Of a stretch of DNA of 64,000 bases, positions 50,646-60,534 are shown piece by piece. Position 1 is the stretch's first letter; every line of letters starts with the position of its first letter. The position numbers and the translations under genes were made by a program. A model generated the notes under the pieces. The model was not told where the DNA came from and did no database searches. It saw only the letters and a program-made list of their open reading frames with translations. The DNA is from Saccharococcus thermophilus (GTDB taxonomy: Bacteria; Bacillota; Bacilli; Bacillales; Anoxybacillaceae), in the NCBI RefSeq assembly GCF_011761475.1, contig NZ_JAASRS010000001.1, positions 1,302,001 to 1,366,000 of the forward strand, read 5' to 3'.

Positions 50646-53600
50646 CCCCGTTCCTCCAATATTCGAGCTAGCTCGGCTTCGCATCGGCGCAGCTGTTCGA
50701 TATCGAGCGTATCCGTTAACGCCGTCTGCAGCCCGGCAAAATAGTCGTCAACTTGGCGGATTAAGAAAGCGGCAAGCTCGTCTACCGCCGCTTTATATTG
50801 CCCTTCGTAAGCGGAAAGCAGATGTTGCTTTTGCGCTGCAAGATACTCATCGACTGGCTGCTGCAGTTGTTTTTCGATTTCCTCTTTCATCCACCGCTTT
50901 TCGTCACGCTCAAAAAATGATTTCGCGTTTTTATAGAGCGATAATGCTTTCGCAAATCTTGACCGGTCCATATGTTCCAACCCATTGGCAAACTCCGGTG
51001 TGGCAAAGGAAACAGCTTCTAAATTGGAAAGCGGCATTCCCGGATGAATTGGTTCCAGCTTGCGGCATACATCGGCAAATTGGTCTTGAAGCCGCTCTCT
51101 TAAAAACTTTTCCACCCGCAAACTCGTCGCCCGCATTTCTTGCGCTAAGTCAAAGCCAACCGAATGCAGCAACTCTTCGAGACACGTGTTTAAAGCGCGG
51201 CGGATGTCGCGCCCGTCATCGCGGAGAGAAGCGGGGTTGAACGCTTCTTTAAACCAATCGTTCAGCCGCAGCGAGACACGCTGTTTCACGTAATAAACCA
51301 GTTCATCGGCTTCCTGCATCAGCGCTTGCCATGCGTGATCGGTCGTCATCTTGCCGAGAATGTCGCGTATTTTCGCTTGTCCCTCTAGCAACGCCTGCCG
51401 TTTTGCCGCTTTTTCCGCCCCGCTCTTTTGCGCGGCATGGATGTATTCCGCCACGGTTTGATGCGCCCGTTCGATTTCCGCATACGCTCCTTGAACCGCC
51501 ACTTCCATTAACTCTTCCGTTATAAAACGCATGAAATCTTCCTCAAAGGCGCCAATGCCCGACTCGGTTAAAAAGCCATAATTCCCTTTCGTGGCTTCTC
51601 CCATTTTCTCCTCCAAGGCGAAACGGCTTGACAGCGCGTAAAGGCGCGGAAAGCGAATGCCAAAGCGGGCGAGCTGGTCTTTCATATACGCCAAGACCGC
51701 GTCCAATTCCTCTTTAGAGCGAGCTAAGTCCGCCGCATTGACGATGAAAAACATTTTATCAAGCGCAAACGTATCTTTGACTCGGCCAAGCTGGATTAAA
51801 AATTCGCGGTCTGCCTTGGAAAACGCATGGTTGTAATACGTAACAAACAAAATTGCATCGGCGTTTTTAATATAGTCAAACGCCACCCCCGTATGGCGCG
51901 CATTAATCGAATCGGCCCCAGGTGTGTCGACCAACGTGATGCCTTGGCGGGTCAAGGCGCAGTCGTAATACAGCTCCACCCATTCGATAAAACAAGCGGT
52001 CGCTTCATCGGCCACATATTGATAAAACTCATCGAGCCCGATGTGGAACGTATGGCCGAGCCGCTCTTTCATGCGCTCATAGCCGGACAGGACCGCGCGG
52101 AGAAAGGCGTAGTGCGGCTTTTGGTGCGGCTCCACTTTTTCTAATCCTGCTATTTTCTGGCATAGCGCCCATGCCTCTTCCCATGTTGCTGCTGTTTGCT
52201 GAAAATGGCGGAGCGACGCCTGGACGTCGGAAAACAGCTGTTTGCTGCTTTTCACTTGCACGATTACCGTACCATGTGGGTTCGCTTCGGTTGGCGGCAC
52301 AATTTTATTAATCGTTGCCGTCGTCGGATTTGGCGATGACGGCAGCAATCCTTCGCCCATCAGCGCGTTGGCAAACGATGACTTGCCGGCGCTGAATGCG
52401 CCAAAGAGCGCGACAGTAAAGGTGCGGTACTGCAATCGTTTTGCTTTCTCGATTAGGAGTGGGACAAACCGGTTCATGATGTCGATCGTTTCGATTGTTT
52501 TTGTCGCTGCTTCCAGATGCTGAATAGCTTGCTGCACCTTTTGCCGCGACGCTCCGCTTGGTCGATCGAGCGCTTGTTCTAAAACGAGTGATGGCCGTTT
52601 TTGATCCGTCTGTTTCGAAGGAAGGGATGCCGCTTCATGTTGCCGCTTTCTCATGATCGGAGGCGTAGTCAGCTCGGCAAGCCGTGTTTCATCTATTTCT
52701 TTTCCGTAGCGGTTGGATTCAAGCAAGTTGATTAACTCCCGCCGCAGCTGTTCCCGTTTCTGTTTGCGGCCAGACAGCTGCTCTACAAGTTCGTATTTTT
52801 CTTCTTCCATTGCCAGCCGTTCTTTGAGCTCGCGGCGTTTTTCGTCTGTTTGTTTATTCCATTCCGCCAGCAGCTTGTCAAACAATGAAAGCGCCGCGTC
52901 GCGATACCGCTTTTTCAGCTCGTAGGCGACGTCGCTTGTATAGTTTAAAAGCGCCTCCCCGGTGACGCCGGCCCCTTTTTTCACCAAATCCGCCAATACT
53001 TCTGCTCCCCATGCCACCGTCCATTGCTGGCATTCATGAAGCAAGGCGGAATCATCGATACCATGTTCTTTGCTAAAACGAAGCAACAGCTGGCGCACGT
53101 GCCATTCGATTTGCGCGACCGCTTTTTCTTTTACATTTTCATAAAACGCCTGCAAGCGCTTTTCTCGTTCCTGCTCTGTCTTCGCCTTGGCAAAGAAAAA
53201 GCCAACTTTAAAATCCGGCTGAACGGACTGCAAATAAGCTTTGGCCAGCTCCCTTGTTTCAAACGGCATCATGTAAGCATGTTCCAATATTCCGTCTAGT
53301 TCGCGGCGGAACTCCTCTTCAAGCTTACGCGAAGCAGCGGCAAGCTCTTCCAGCTCTGCCTTCAAGCACGCCAGGCTTTCCCGTACCGCTTCCCCTTCCG
53401 CTTCCGTGCCCCCCAGTTCGGAAAGACGCATCCGCAGCGCTTGTTCCTGCTCTTCTCCCTGCTCCTTAAGCCAATGAACATGCTCGTCAACAAGCCGTTT
53501 TAGCGCCACTTCCACACCAAACAGAAGCCGGTCATCTTTATCGCGAAACAGCGAATGCAAGCAATGTGCTAGCTCGTTCCATTCGTTATAGGGATGGTTA

Positions 53601-54331
53601 GGCTCTTTTAACGAGGTAAAAAACACGCGCTCCGCTTTTACTCCCCAGTCGCGAAACGCGTCTTTCACCGACTGGCGAAAAGTGTGAAACGGCAATTCGT
53701 GGTCGCGATGTTTATCAATTTGGTTCACAATTAAGTACAATGTCTTTCCATGATTCGTTAAGTCTTTCGTAAACTGAAAATTCAACTCTGCTTGCACATG
53801 GTTATAATCCATCATATAAAAGATCACATCTGCTAAGTGAAGCGCCGATTCGGTGGCAAGCCGATGGGCATCATCGGTCGAATCAATTCCCGGCGTATCC
53901 ATCATCACGATACCGCTAGGAATGCGCGAAGTTTTCCGGCTAACTTCGATCAATTCAATCGCATCCCCGTCTTTGCATTGAGCGCGAATCAGCTCGTCAT
54001 TGTACGGCGGGTCATATTCGACCGGCGGCTCATGTTTATAAAAGACACGCACATATTCTTCCCCTGATTTCACCTTTACTAAGTTGGCGCTGGTTGGAAT
54101 CGGGCTTGACGGCAATAGCGGCTCGCCAAGCAGCGCGTTAATCAAGCTCGATTTGCCAGCGGAAAAATGGCCGCAAAACGCGATCACAAACTCGCGATTC
54201 ACCGTTTTTTCCAGCAGCTGCTGCACTTTTTTCGCATTCACTTCATCACCGTGTGCGATAAACGCGTCATGTATATGAATCATTTTTTGCAACCACGGTG
54301 TTAACGATGTTTGCCCTGTCAGTGGACTCAT
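50642..54331 (-). CDS. ypbR: Dynamin-like protein DynA (double GTPase)
   Basis: A 1229-residue protein of two dynamin-like units fused head to tail. The first P-loop is GHFSAGKSSLINALLGE (54-70) with DTPGIDSTDD and NQID. The second, near residue 640-650, is GAFSAGKSSFANALMGE with DTPGADSINARH. Long helical stalks follow each GTPase. In B. subtilis DynA fuses membranes in trans and protects against membrane damage and phage. ATG 54331 (MSPLTG) has GAGGGG seven bases upstream. Confidence 0.93.
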   Translation of the reverse strand: MSPLTGQTSLTPWLQKMIHIHDAFIAHGDEVNAKKVQQLLEKTVNREFVIAFCGHFSAGKSSLINALLGEPLLPSSPIPTSANLVKVKSGEEYVRVFYKHEPPVEYDPPYNDELIRAQCKDGDAIELIEVSRKTSRIPSGIVMMDTPGIDSTDDAHRLATESALHLADVIFYMMDYNHVQAELNFQFTKDLTNHGKTLYLIVNQIDKHRDHELPFHTFRQSVKDAFRDWGVKAERVFFTSLKEPNHPYNEWNELAHCLHSLFRDKDDRLLFGVEVALKRLVDEHVHWLKEQGEEQEQALRMRLSELGGTEAEGEAVRESLACLKAELEELAAASRKLEEEFRRELDGILEHAYMMPFETRELAKAYLQSVQPDFKVGFFFAKAKTEQEREKRLQAFYENVKEKAVAQIEWHVRQLLLRFSKEHGIDDSALLHECQQWTVAWGAEVLADLVKKGAGVTGEALLNYTSDVAYELKKRYRDAALSLFDKLLAEWNKQTDEKRRELKERLAMEEEKYELVEQLSGRKQKREQLRRELINLLESNRYGKEIDETRLAELTTPPIMRKRQHEAASLPSKQTDQKRPSLVLEQALDRPSGASRQKVQQAIQHLEAATKTIETIDIMNRFVPLLIEKAKRLQYRTFTVALFGAFSAGKSSFANALMGEGLLPSSPNPTTATINKIVPPTEANPHGTVIVQVKSSKQLFSDVQASLRHFQQTAATWEEAWALCQKIAGLEKVEPHQKPHYAFLRAVLSGYERMKERLGHTFHIGLDEFYQYVADEATACFIEWVELYYDCALTRQGITLVDTPGADSINARHTGVAFDYIKNADAILFVTYYNHAFSKADREFLIQLGRVKDTFALDKMFFIVNAADLARSKEELDAVLAYMKDQLARFGIRFPRLYALSSRFALEEKMGEATKGNYGFLTESGIGAFEEDFMRFITEELMEVAVQGAYAEIERAHQTVAEYIHAAQKSGAEKAAKRQALLEGQAKIRDILGKMTTDHAWQALMQEADELVYYVKQRVSLRLNDWFKEAFNPASLRDDGRDIRRALNTCLEELLHSVGFDLAQEMRATSLRVEKFLRERLQDQFADVCRKLEPIHPGMPLSNLEAVSFATPEFANGLEHMDRSRFAKALSLYKNAKSFFERDEKRWMKEEIEKQLQQPVDEYLAAQKQHLLSAYEGQYKAAVDELAAFLIRQVDDYFAGLQTALTDTLDIEQLRRCEAELARILEERG

Positions 54332-54399
54332 GCGCATACCCCTCACGCGTTAATATCGTATACACTCATTTTACAGTATTTACACGCTTTTCCCAATAG

Positions 54400-54440
54400 A
54401 AAAAACAAAAAACCCGCCTTCTACTTGACGGGACGAAGCG
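54400..54440 (-). terminator. Terminator between ypbQ and dynA
   Basis: CCCGC / GCGGG stem and TTTTTTG on the minus strand, overlapping the end of ypbQ. Confidence 0.7.
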
Positions 54441-54996
54441 GGAAAAAACGGGGACGCACCGCGAACTGTTCGCCATAATTCGTCAGCGACCTTAGCGCCT
54501 CTTCTTCGACAGCAATGCGAATCGACAGCAAAATTCCATTGACGATCGAGAAAACGAGCGCCGTCCAATATGCCTGAAACATAAAAGGAATCAGCCATAT
54601 TTCCATCGCCACAATGAAATAATTTGGGTGACGAATCCAGCGATACGGGCCTTTGGCGACAACCGACGCATTGGGCAGCACTAAAATTTTCGTATTCCAA
54701 AAACGGCCAAGTGACGATATCGTCCAAATTCGCAATCCTTGCACCGCGACGAACAAGATAAATAAAAACGGCCACCATGGAGAAGGTTCTGCCCCCTTCC
54801 ATAATGACTCGACCGTAAACGAAAGCAAAAATAAGACGTGCATCGCTACGATCCATGGATAATGGCGCGCGCCAAACTCTTTCGCCCCCATCGCTTTGAC
54901 AATCCGCTCATTGCGTTTCGCGATGATGAGTTCCATGATGCGCATGCCGACAATCCACAGCAAAAAGAGGTAAAACACGATTGTTGTCACTCCCAT
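54421..54996 (-). CDS. ypbQ: Isoprenylcysteine methyltransferase-like protein YpbQ (alkylpyrone O-methyltransferase)
   Basis: A 191-residue, five-helix membrane protein of the ICMT/phospholipid methyltransferase group. The SAM site is GPYRWIRHPNYFIVAMEIW followed by EEEAL. In B. subtilis the homologue BpsB methylates alkylpyrones made by the partner polyketide synthase. ATG 54996 overlaps the bcsA stop by ten bases. GTG 54978 with GGGAGTGA upstream is an equally good start and avoids the overlap. Confidence 0.87.
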   Translation of the reverse strand: MGVTTIVFYLFLLWIVGMRIMELIIAKRNERIVKAMGAKEFGARHYPWIVAMHVLFLLSFTVESLWKGAEPSPWWPFLFILFVAVQGLRIWTISSLGRFWNTKILVLPNASVVAKGPYRWIRHPNYFIVAMEIWLIPFMFQAYWTALVFSIVNGILLSIRIAVEEEALRSLTNYGEQFAVRPRFFPLRPVK

Positions 54997-56060
54997 CTAA
55001 GCAAAATCATTTCCGCGCTAAAGCCCGGACCGAGCGCCACCATCAACCCGTAATCTCCCGCCGGGATCGCCTGTTTCATAAAGCGCTCGAGCACGACGTA
55101 GACGGTGGCGGAAGACATGTTGCCGAACTCTTTCAGCACTTGGAAGGATATGTTTGTTTTTTCTTTATCGATGCCAAACGCCGCTTCATATGCCTCAATG
55201 ACCTTTTTGCCACCCGGATGGGCAATAAAATGACTGATATCGTCAAACGCTAGCCCGTGTTGTTGCAAAAATGACTGCACTCGCGGGCGCAGCCACGTGC
55301 GGATGAGCGAAGGAATATCTTTTGAAAAAATGACGAACAGGCCGTCATCGCGGACATCCCAGCCCATCACATCTTCCGAATCAGGCATCAGCACGGATTG
55401 CGCGGCAATAATACGCGGGCGTCCTGCTTCATCGGCAACCTCGTCGCCCGCAACGCATACGCACGCCACTCCATCGGCAAACAGGGAGGTGCCGATAAAA
55501 TTGCTTTTCGAATGATCGTCCGGTTGAAACGTTAAACTGCAAAACTCGGCCGCAATGACCAGCACTTTCGCCTTTGGAAACGCCAGGCAATATTCATAGG
55601 CGCGCGCAATGCCCGCCGCTCCTCCCGCACATCCTAAGCCCCAAATCGGAATTCGCTTCGTATGCGGCGAAAAAGGTAAAATATTCATGATCCGCGCTTC
55701 CATGCTTGGAGTAGCGAGCCCCGTCGTCGAAATATAAAAAATCGCCTCGATTTCGTCGTATCCGATCGGCTTTGACAAAAACGCCGCGTTGTTAAGACAT
55801 GTTTGAACGGCTTCACATCCGTAACGAAGCGCGCTTTCTATATATAAATCATTTTTTTCGGAAAACCGATGCCGCTTTTGGTACCAGGCAAGCGGTTTGA
55901 CAAACGCTCTTGACTCAATTTCTCCGTTGTCGAACACATGGAGCAGGCGGTCGATATGGTAAAAGCTGGAGGAAAACAACTGCTTAACATATTGTTTCGT
56001 TTTCTCCTGATTGACTTGATACGGCATTGCCGCTGTTCCAACCGAAAGAATCGCCGGCAT
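54987..56060 (-). CDS. bcsA: Type III polyketide synthase (chalcone-synthase-like)
   Basis: A 357-residue homodimeric ketosynthase that extends long-chain acyl-CoA with malonyl-CoA to alkylpyrones. The catalytic triad is Cys near 141 in WGLGCAGGAAG, His near 276 in FIAHPGGKKV, and Asn near 310 in FGNMSSATV. ATG 56060 (MPAILSVG) with GAGGTG upstream matches the B. subtilis BcsA start. The longer frame to 56084 is not used. It is coupled to the methyltransferase ypbQ. Confidence 0.92.
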   Translation of the reverse strand: MPAILSVGTAAMPYQVNQEKTKQYVKQLFSSSFYHIDRLLHVFDNGEIESRAFVKPLAWYQKRHRFSEKNDLYIESALRYGCEAVQTCLNNAAFLSKPIGYDEIEAIFYISTTGLATPSMEARIMNILPFSPHTKRIPIWGLGCAGGAAGIARAYEYCLAFPKAKVLVIAAEFCSLTFQPDDHSKSNFIGTSLFADGVACVCVAGDEVADEAGRPRIIAAQSVLMPDSEDVMGWDVRDDGLFVIFSKDIPSLIRTWLRPRVQSFLQQHGLAFDDISHFIAHPGGKKVIEAYEAAFGIDKEKTNISFQVLKEFGNMSSATVYVVLERFMKQAIPAGDYGLMVALGPGFSAEMILLRWE

Positions 56061-56337
56061 AAACACACCTCTATTTCTTTCCATTTCCTTACCGTTATGT
56101 TGTTACTAACGCCGGCATTGTATGCATAAACAAAAAAAGCAGGCATAAATGGCCGGTTAAATATAAGCGTCATTCATGGAAAGTTTGAATTTGACTCCAA
56201 TCTTCATGAAGGTACTTATGGACCACCTCCATTTTAAATTTTGCGAATACGTTTTCTCTTTTTTCAACAAAATCCCCTTATAGTAGACAGTACATCCTTT
56301 TTTTCTGTCTACTATAAGGGGATCATATCACCTCGTA

Positions 56338-56949
56338 TCATCCTTTTTTATGCAAGCTTTCGTGACGATATTTCGATAACAAAGGGATATGTTTGGTGAC
56401 TGTGTCATCCAGACGGAATATCATTTGTGCGAGGAAATCGAATCTTTTAGATAAAGATAATACTAATCCGCTTGTTCCGCACGAAAGAACCATGCTCCCT
56501 ACCACATCAGCTGGATAATGGACACCGACAAATATTCTTGAAATACTAACCACAATAGCCCATCCGAGCGCCGGATATCCCCACTTATCCCTTCTAAATA
56601 GCAATATCCATGCGATAGAAAATGCTAAAATCGCATGGTCACTAACGAAGGAAGAATCGGCGGAATGCGGTATTAACTGATGGACATGATGGGCCACAAA
56701 TGGACGCGGATGATAATAAACAAGATGAATGCCTTCATTTATGAGCAATGCGAGTAAGGCGGAGAACACAATATATAGAGCCGTATATTGCCTTTCTATG
56801 CCTTCTTCCCCTTTTCGGTTAAACCAAAGAAATAGAATCATAGCGACTGTAATATAAGGAACGCTGTTGGTAAGAACGATCATGAAAATATCAAGGAAAT
56901 GAAAATGTCCTGCCCACCCATTGATCCATCGAAATATTTCTTCGTTCAT
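56338..56949 (-). CDS. PAP2-family undecaprenyl-diphosphatase (BcrC-like)
   Basis: A 203-residue, six-helix lipid phosphatase that recycles undecaprenyl pyrophosphate. The three PAP2 motifs are HLVYYHPRPF, SSFVSDHAILAFSIA (here SDH replaces the usual SGH) and SRIFVGVHYPADVVG. BcrC-type enzymes often have this SDH form. Bacitracin tolerance is the usual phenotype of the family. GGGAGGTAACAAT precedes the ATG. Confidence 0.87.
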   Translation of the reverse strand: MNEEIFRWINGWAGHFHFLDIFMIVLTNSVPYITVAMILFLWFNRKGEEGIERQYTALYIVFSALLALLINEGIHLVYYHPRPFVAHHVHQLIPHSADSSFVSDHAILAFSIAWILLFRRDKWGYPALGWAIVVSISRIFVGVHYPADVVGSMVLSCGTSGLVLSLSKRFDFLAQMIFRLDDTVTKHIPLLSKYRHESLHKKG

Positions 56950-57330
56950 ATTGTTACCTCCCTAAACAGTTGCTGGCTTTTAATTTAGCGATGCCTTTTA
57001 CTTGAAAAACATTTTAAGCGTATCAACCTACACTAAAAAAACTCTGAACACAACATTAAAAATTATTAAGAAAGAAAAATTTACACAAAAATATATAGCT
57101 GTGATAAGTCCAAAGAATGAAATGAACCAGAGCTTGGAGGAGATGATATGACACATAGGATTTCAATAGTTTTTATTCGCCGTTATTGTACTTGAACTAT
57201 TATGAAATCATTTGCATAAAATAAAAACGCCATCCCCATTTCCTTACCAATTTGATAAGAAAATGTAGATGACGTTCTAACATATTTTTTACTTTAATAT
57301 TTCGGATACTTTAAAAGGGATAAAAGAACA
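56950..57330. other. Intergenic region between the PAP2 gene and pbuX
   Basis: AT-rich with no supported full gene. On the plus strand a strong GGAGGAG precedes ATG 57148 but the frame stops after MTHRISIVFIRRYCT. One base shifted it would read FLFAVIVLELL, so it may be a frameshifted small membrane peptide. AACGCCATC/GATGACGTT arms at about 57226-57276 form a weak hairpin that may end pbuX transcription. Confidence 0.4.
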
Positions 57331-59234
<1,904 letters not shown>

Positions 59235-59249
59235 TCAAATAAAAAAAGC

Positions 59250-59436
59250 TTAAAAAACACTGGCCTCACTCATTCCATGAGTCAGGCAATGTCTTTTAAG
59301 CCAAAACAGACGAGACAAATGCCCATTATACGGCATTTGCCGGTCATTCCGTCCTGACATTGCCACTCATAGTCGGCCGATTTACGGTCGGCCGGTAGAG
59401 ACTTGCAGGCCATATTCCTGCAATTATATGAGTGAG
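59250..59436 (-). promoter_or_regulatory. Guanine-class purine riboswitch and terminator in front of xpt
   Basis: The aptamer (59365-59436, minus strand) has the purine-switch core ATAAT...GGATATGGC-like GGAATATGGCC, TCTACCGG and CCGACTATG. The C before TATG is the position that pairs with guanine or xanthine. Downstream ATGAGTGGCAATGTC can pair with GACATTGCC-TG-ACTCAT as antiterminator. ACTCAT/ATGAGT and GGC with a T-run (to about 59250) form the competing terminator, the off state with purine bound. Confidence 0.93.
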
Positions 59437-59459
59437 TCAGCATGTGAAGTTTTATTAGC

Positions 59460-59546
59460 AGTATACCATGGTTTCTGGCGTTTGGAAAGCATTTTTTGAT
59501 ATATTTACGAACATTTTTTATTAAAAAATATTTATTGTTCGTATAA
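59460..59546 (-). promoter_or_regulatory. xpt promoter region with paired PurR boxes
   Basis: A -10 TATACT lies at 59460-59465 on the minus strand; the -35 is poor. Upstream lie two inverted PurBoxes, ATTTACGAACATTTT (from 59503) and TTATTGTTCGTATAA (to 59546). Their CGAAC cores and spacing of about 17 bases fit the Bacillus PurR operator. PurR would add adenine-nucleotide/PRPP control on top of the guanine riboswitch. Confidence 0.8.
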
Positions 59547-59569
59547 TAATCATTTTCTCTCTGTTGACG

Positions 59570-59879
59570 CCGACAACGAATAAGAAATCGCGGCATCTGC
59601 CTCCAGTAGCCGAGGTCAAGCTGAGGCCGCTGCTTGTTTTAGGATGGATTCGATCGCTTCCGTTCGCCAGCTGCAATAGAAGATGGCGTTCACAATATTT
59701 TCACATTTACTTCCGGCTATATGTGAGAAAAATCACTGTTCTATCAATTTTTTAAGGTTATGATAGTGGCAAAGTAAGGAATGAACAATTTGTGAACTAG
59801 TGAATAAGACCTACCATTTTCCACATGATTTTGTATGATGAAGTTGGGGATGACTTTTGTTGGGAGGAGGTATAGAAAT
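59570..59879. other. Intergenic region between xpt and the ba3 oxidase operon
   Basis: Mostly non-coding. On the minus strand 59693-59575 has a coding-like run, VNAIFYCSWRTEAIESILKQ then AAASA, a stop, and LLEADAAIS. This may be the remnant of a lost gene; I cannot name it. The right part would contain the oxidase promoter; GGGAGGAGG before 59880 is the first ribosome binding site. Confidence 0.4.
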
Positions 59880-60038
59880 ATGGCAAAACCAGAATTGCAA
59901 CTAACAAAAACAAGCGCAGAAAAAACAAAAGAGCAAGAAACGCCGTTAAAAGGCACGCTTGCCTCCGTATTCTTGCTCGGATTTTTCATCATCTTCTCAT
60001 GGGTTAGCGTTTATTTCTTATACTTGCATCGCTTATAA
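59880..60038 (+). CDS. Cytochrome c oxidase subunit IIa (ba3 type)
   Basis: A 52-residue peptide with a charged N-half and one C-terminal membrane helix (LASVFLLGFFIIFSWVSVYF). This is the usual form of the small subunit 2A that replaces the missing first helix of subunit II in ba3 oxidases. GGAGGAGG lies nine bases before ATG 59880. It leads a three-gene operon with the CuA and haem subunits. Confidence 0.88.
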   Translation: MAKPELQLTKTSAEKTKEQETPLKGTLASVFLLGFFIIFSWVSVYFLYLHRL

Positions 60039-60060
60039 GCTATAAGGGAGGGGAAACACG

Positions 60061-60534
60061 ATGCGCATACACAAATACGAAAAAATCTGGCTTACATTTG
60101 GCATCGGCTGCCTGTTTGTTTTTCTGACCGTCGTCGGCGTAAGCGCATTCGCTGAAGGCAATCAGCCGCCGAGCTGCTTGACAACCATTGACCCGGAAAA
60201 AGTCGATCAAACGCCGCCGTTTAACAAACCTGGTTTAGTAAAAACCGGCAATAATGAATACCAATTGAATATGGTTGCTTCCGCTTTTACGTTTACACCA
60301 AACCAAATAGAGATTCCGAAAGGGGCAAAAGTAACGATTAACATTACATCCAAAGATGTCATTCATGGCTTCGAAGTAGCAGGCACGAACGTGAATATGA
60401 TGGTGGAACCTGGCTACGTAAACAGTTTTACGAAAACGTTTAATCAACCAGGCGAATATACGATCGTTTGCAATGAATATTGCGGCGCTGGTCACCATAT
60501 GATGTATGGACGAATTAAGGTGGTAGATAAATGA
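60061..60534 (+). CDS. cbaB: Cytochrome ba3 oxidase subunit II (CuA)
   Basis: A 157-residue subunit with one N-terminal helix and an outer cupredoxin domain. The dinuclear CuA ligands are in HGFEVAG and the loop VCNEYCGAGHHMM (Cys, Glu, Cys, His, Met). It accepts electrons from cytochrome c and passes them to subunit I. The short form with one helix fits the ba3/cbaB class. The next gene starts in an ATGATGA overlap. Confidence 0.93.
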   Translation: MRIHKYEKIWLTFGIGCLFVFLTVVGVSAFAEGNQPPSCLTTIDPEKVDQTPPFNKPGLVKTGNNEYQLNMVASAFTFTPNQIEIPKGAKVTINITSKDVIHGFEVAGTNVNMMVEPGYVNSFTKTFNQPGEYTIVCNEYCGAGHHMMYGRIKVVDK

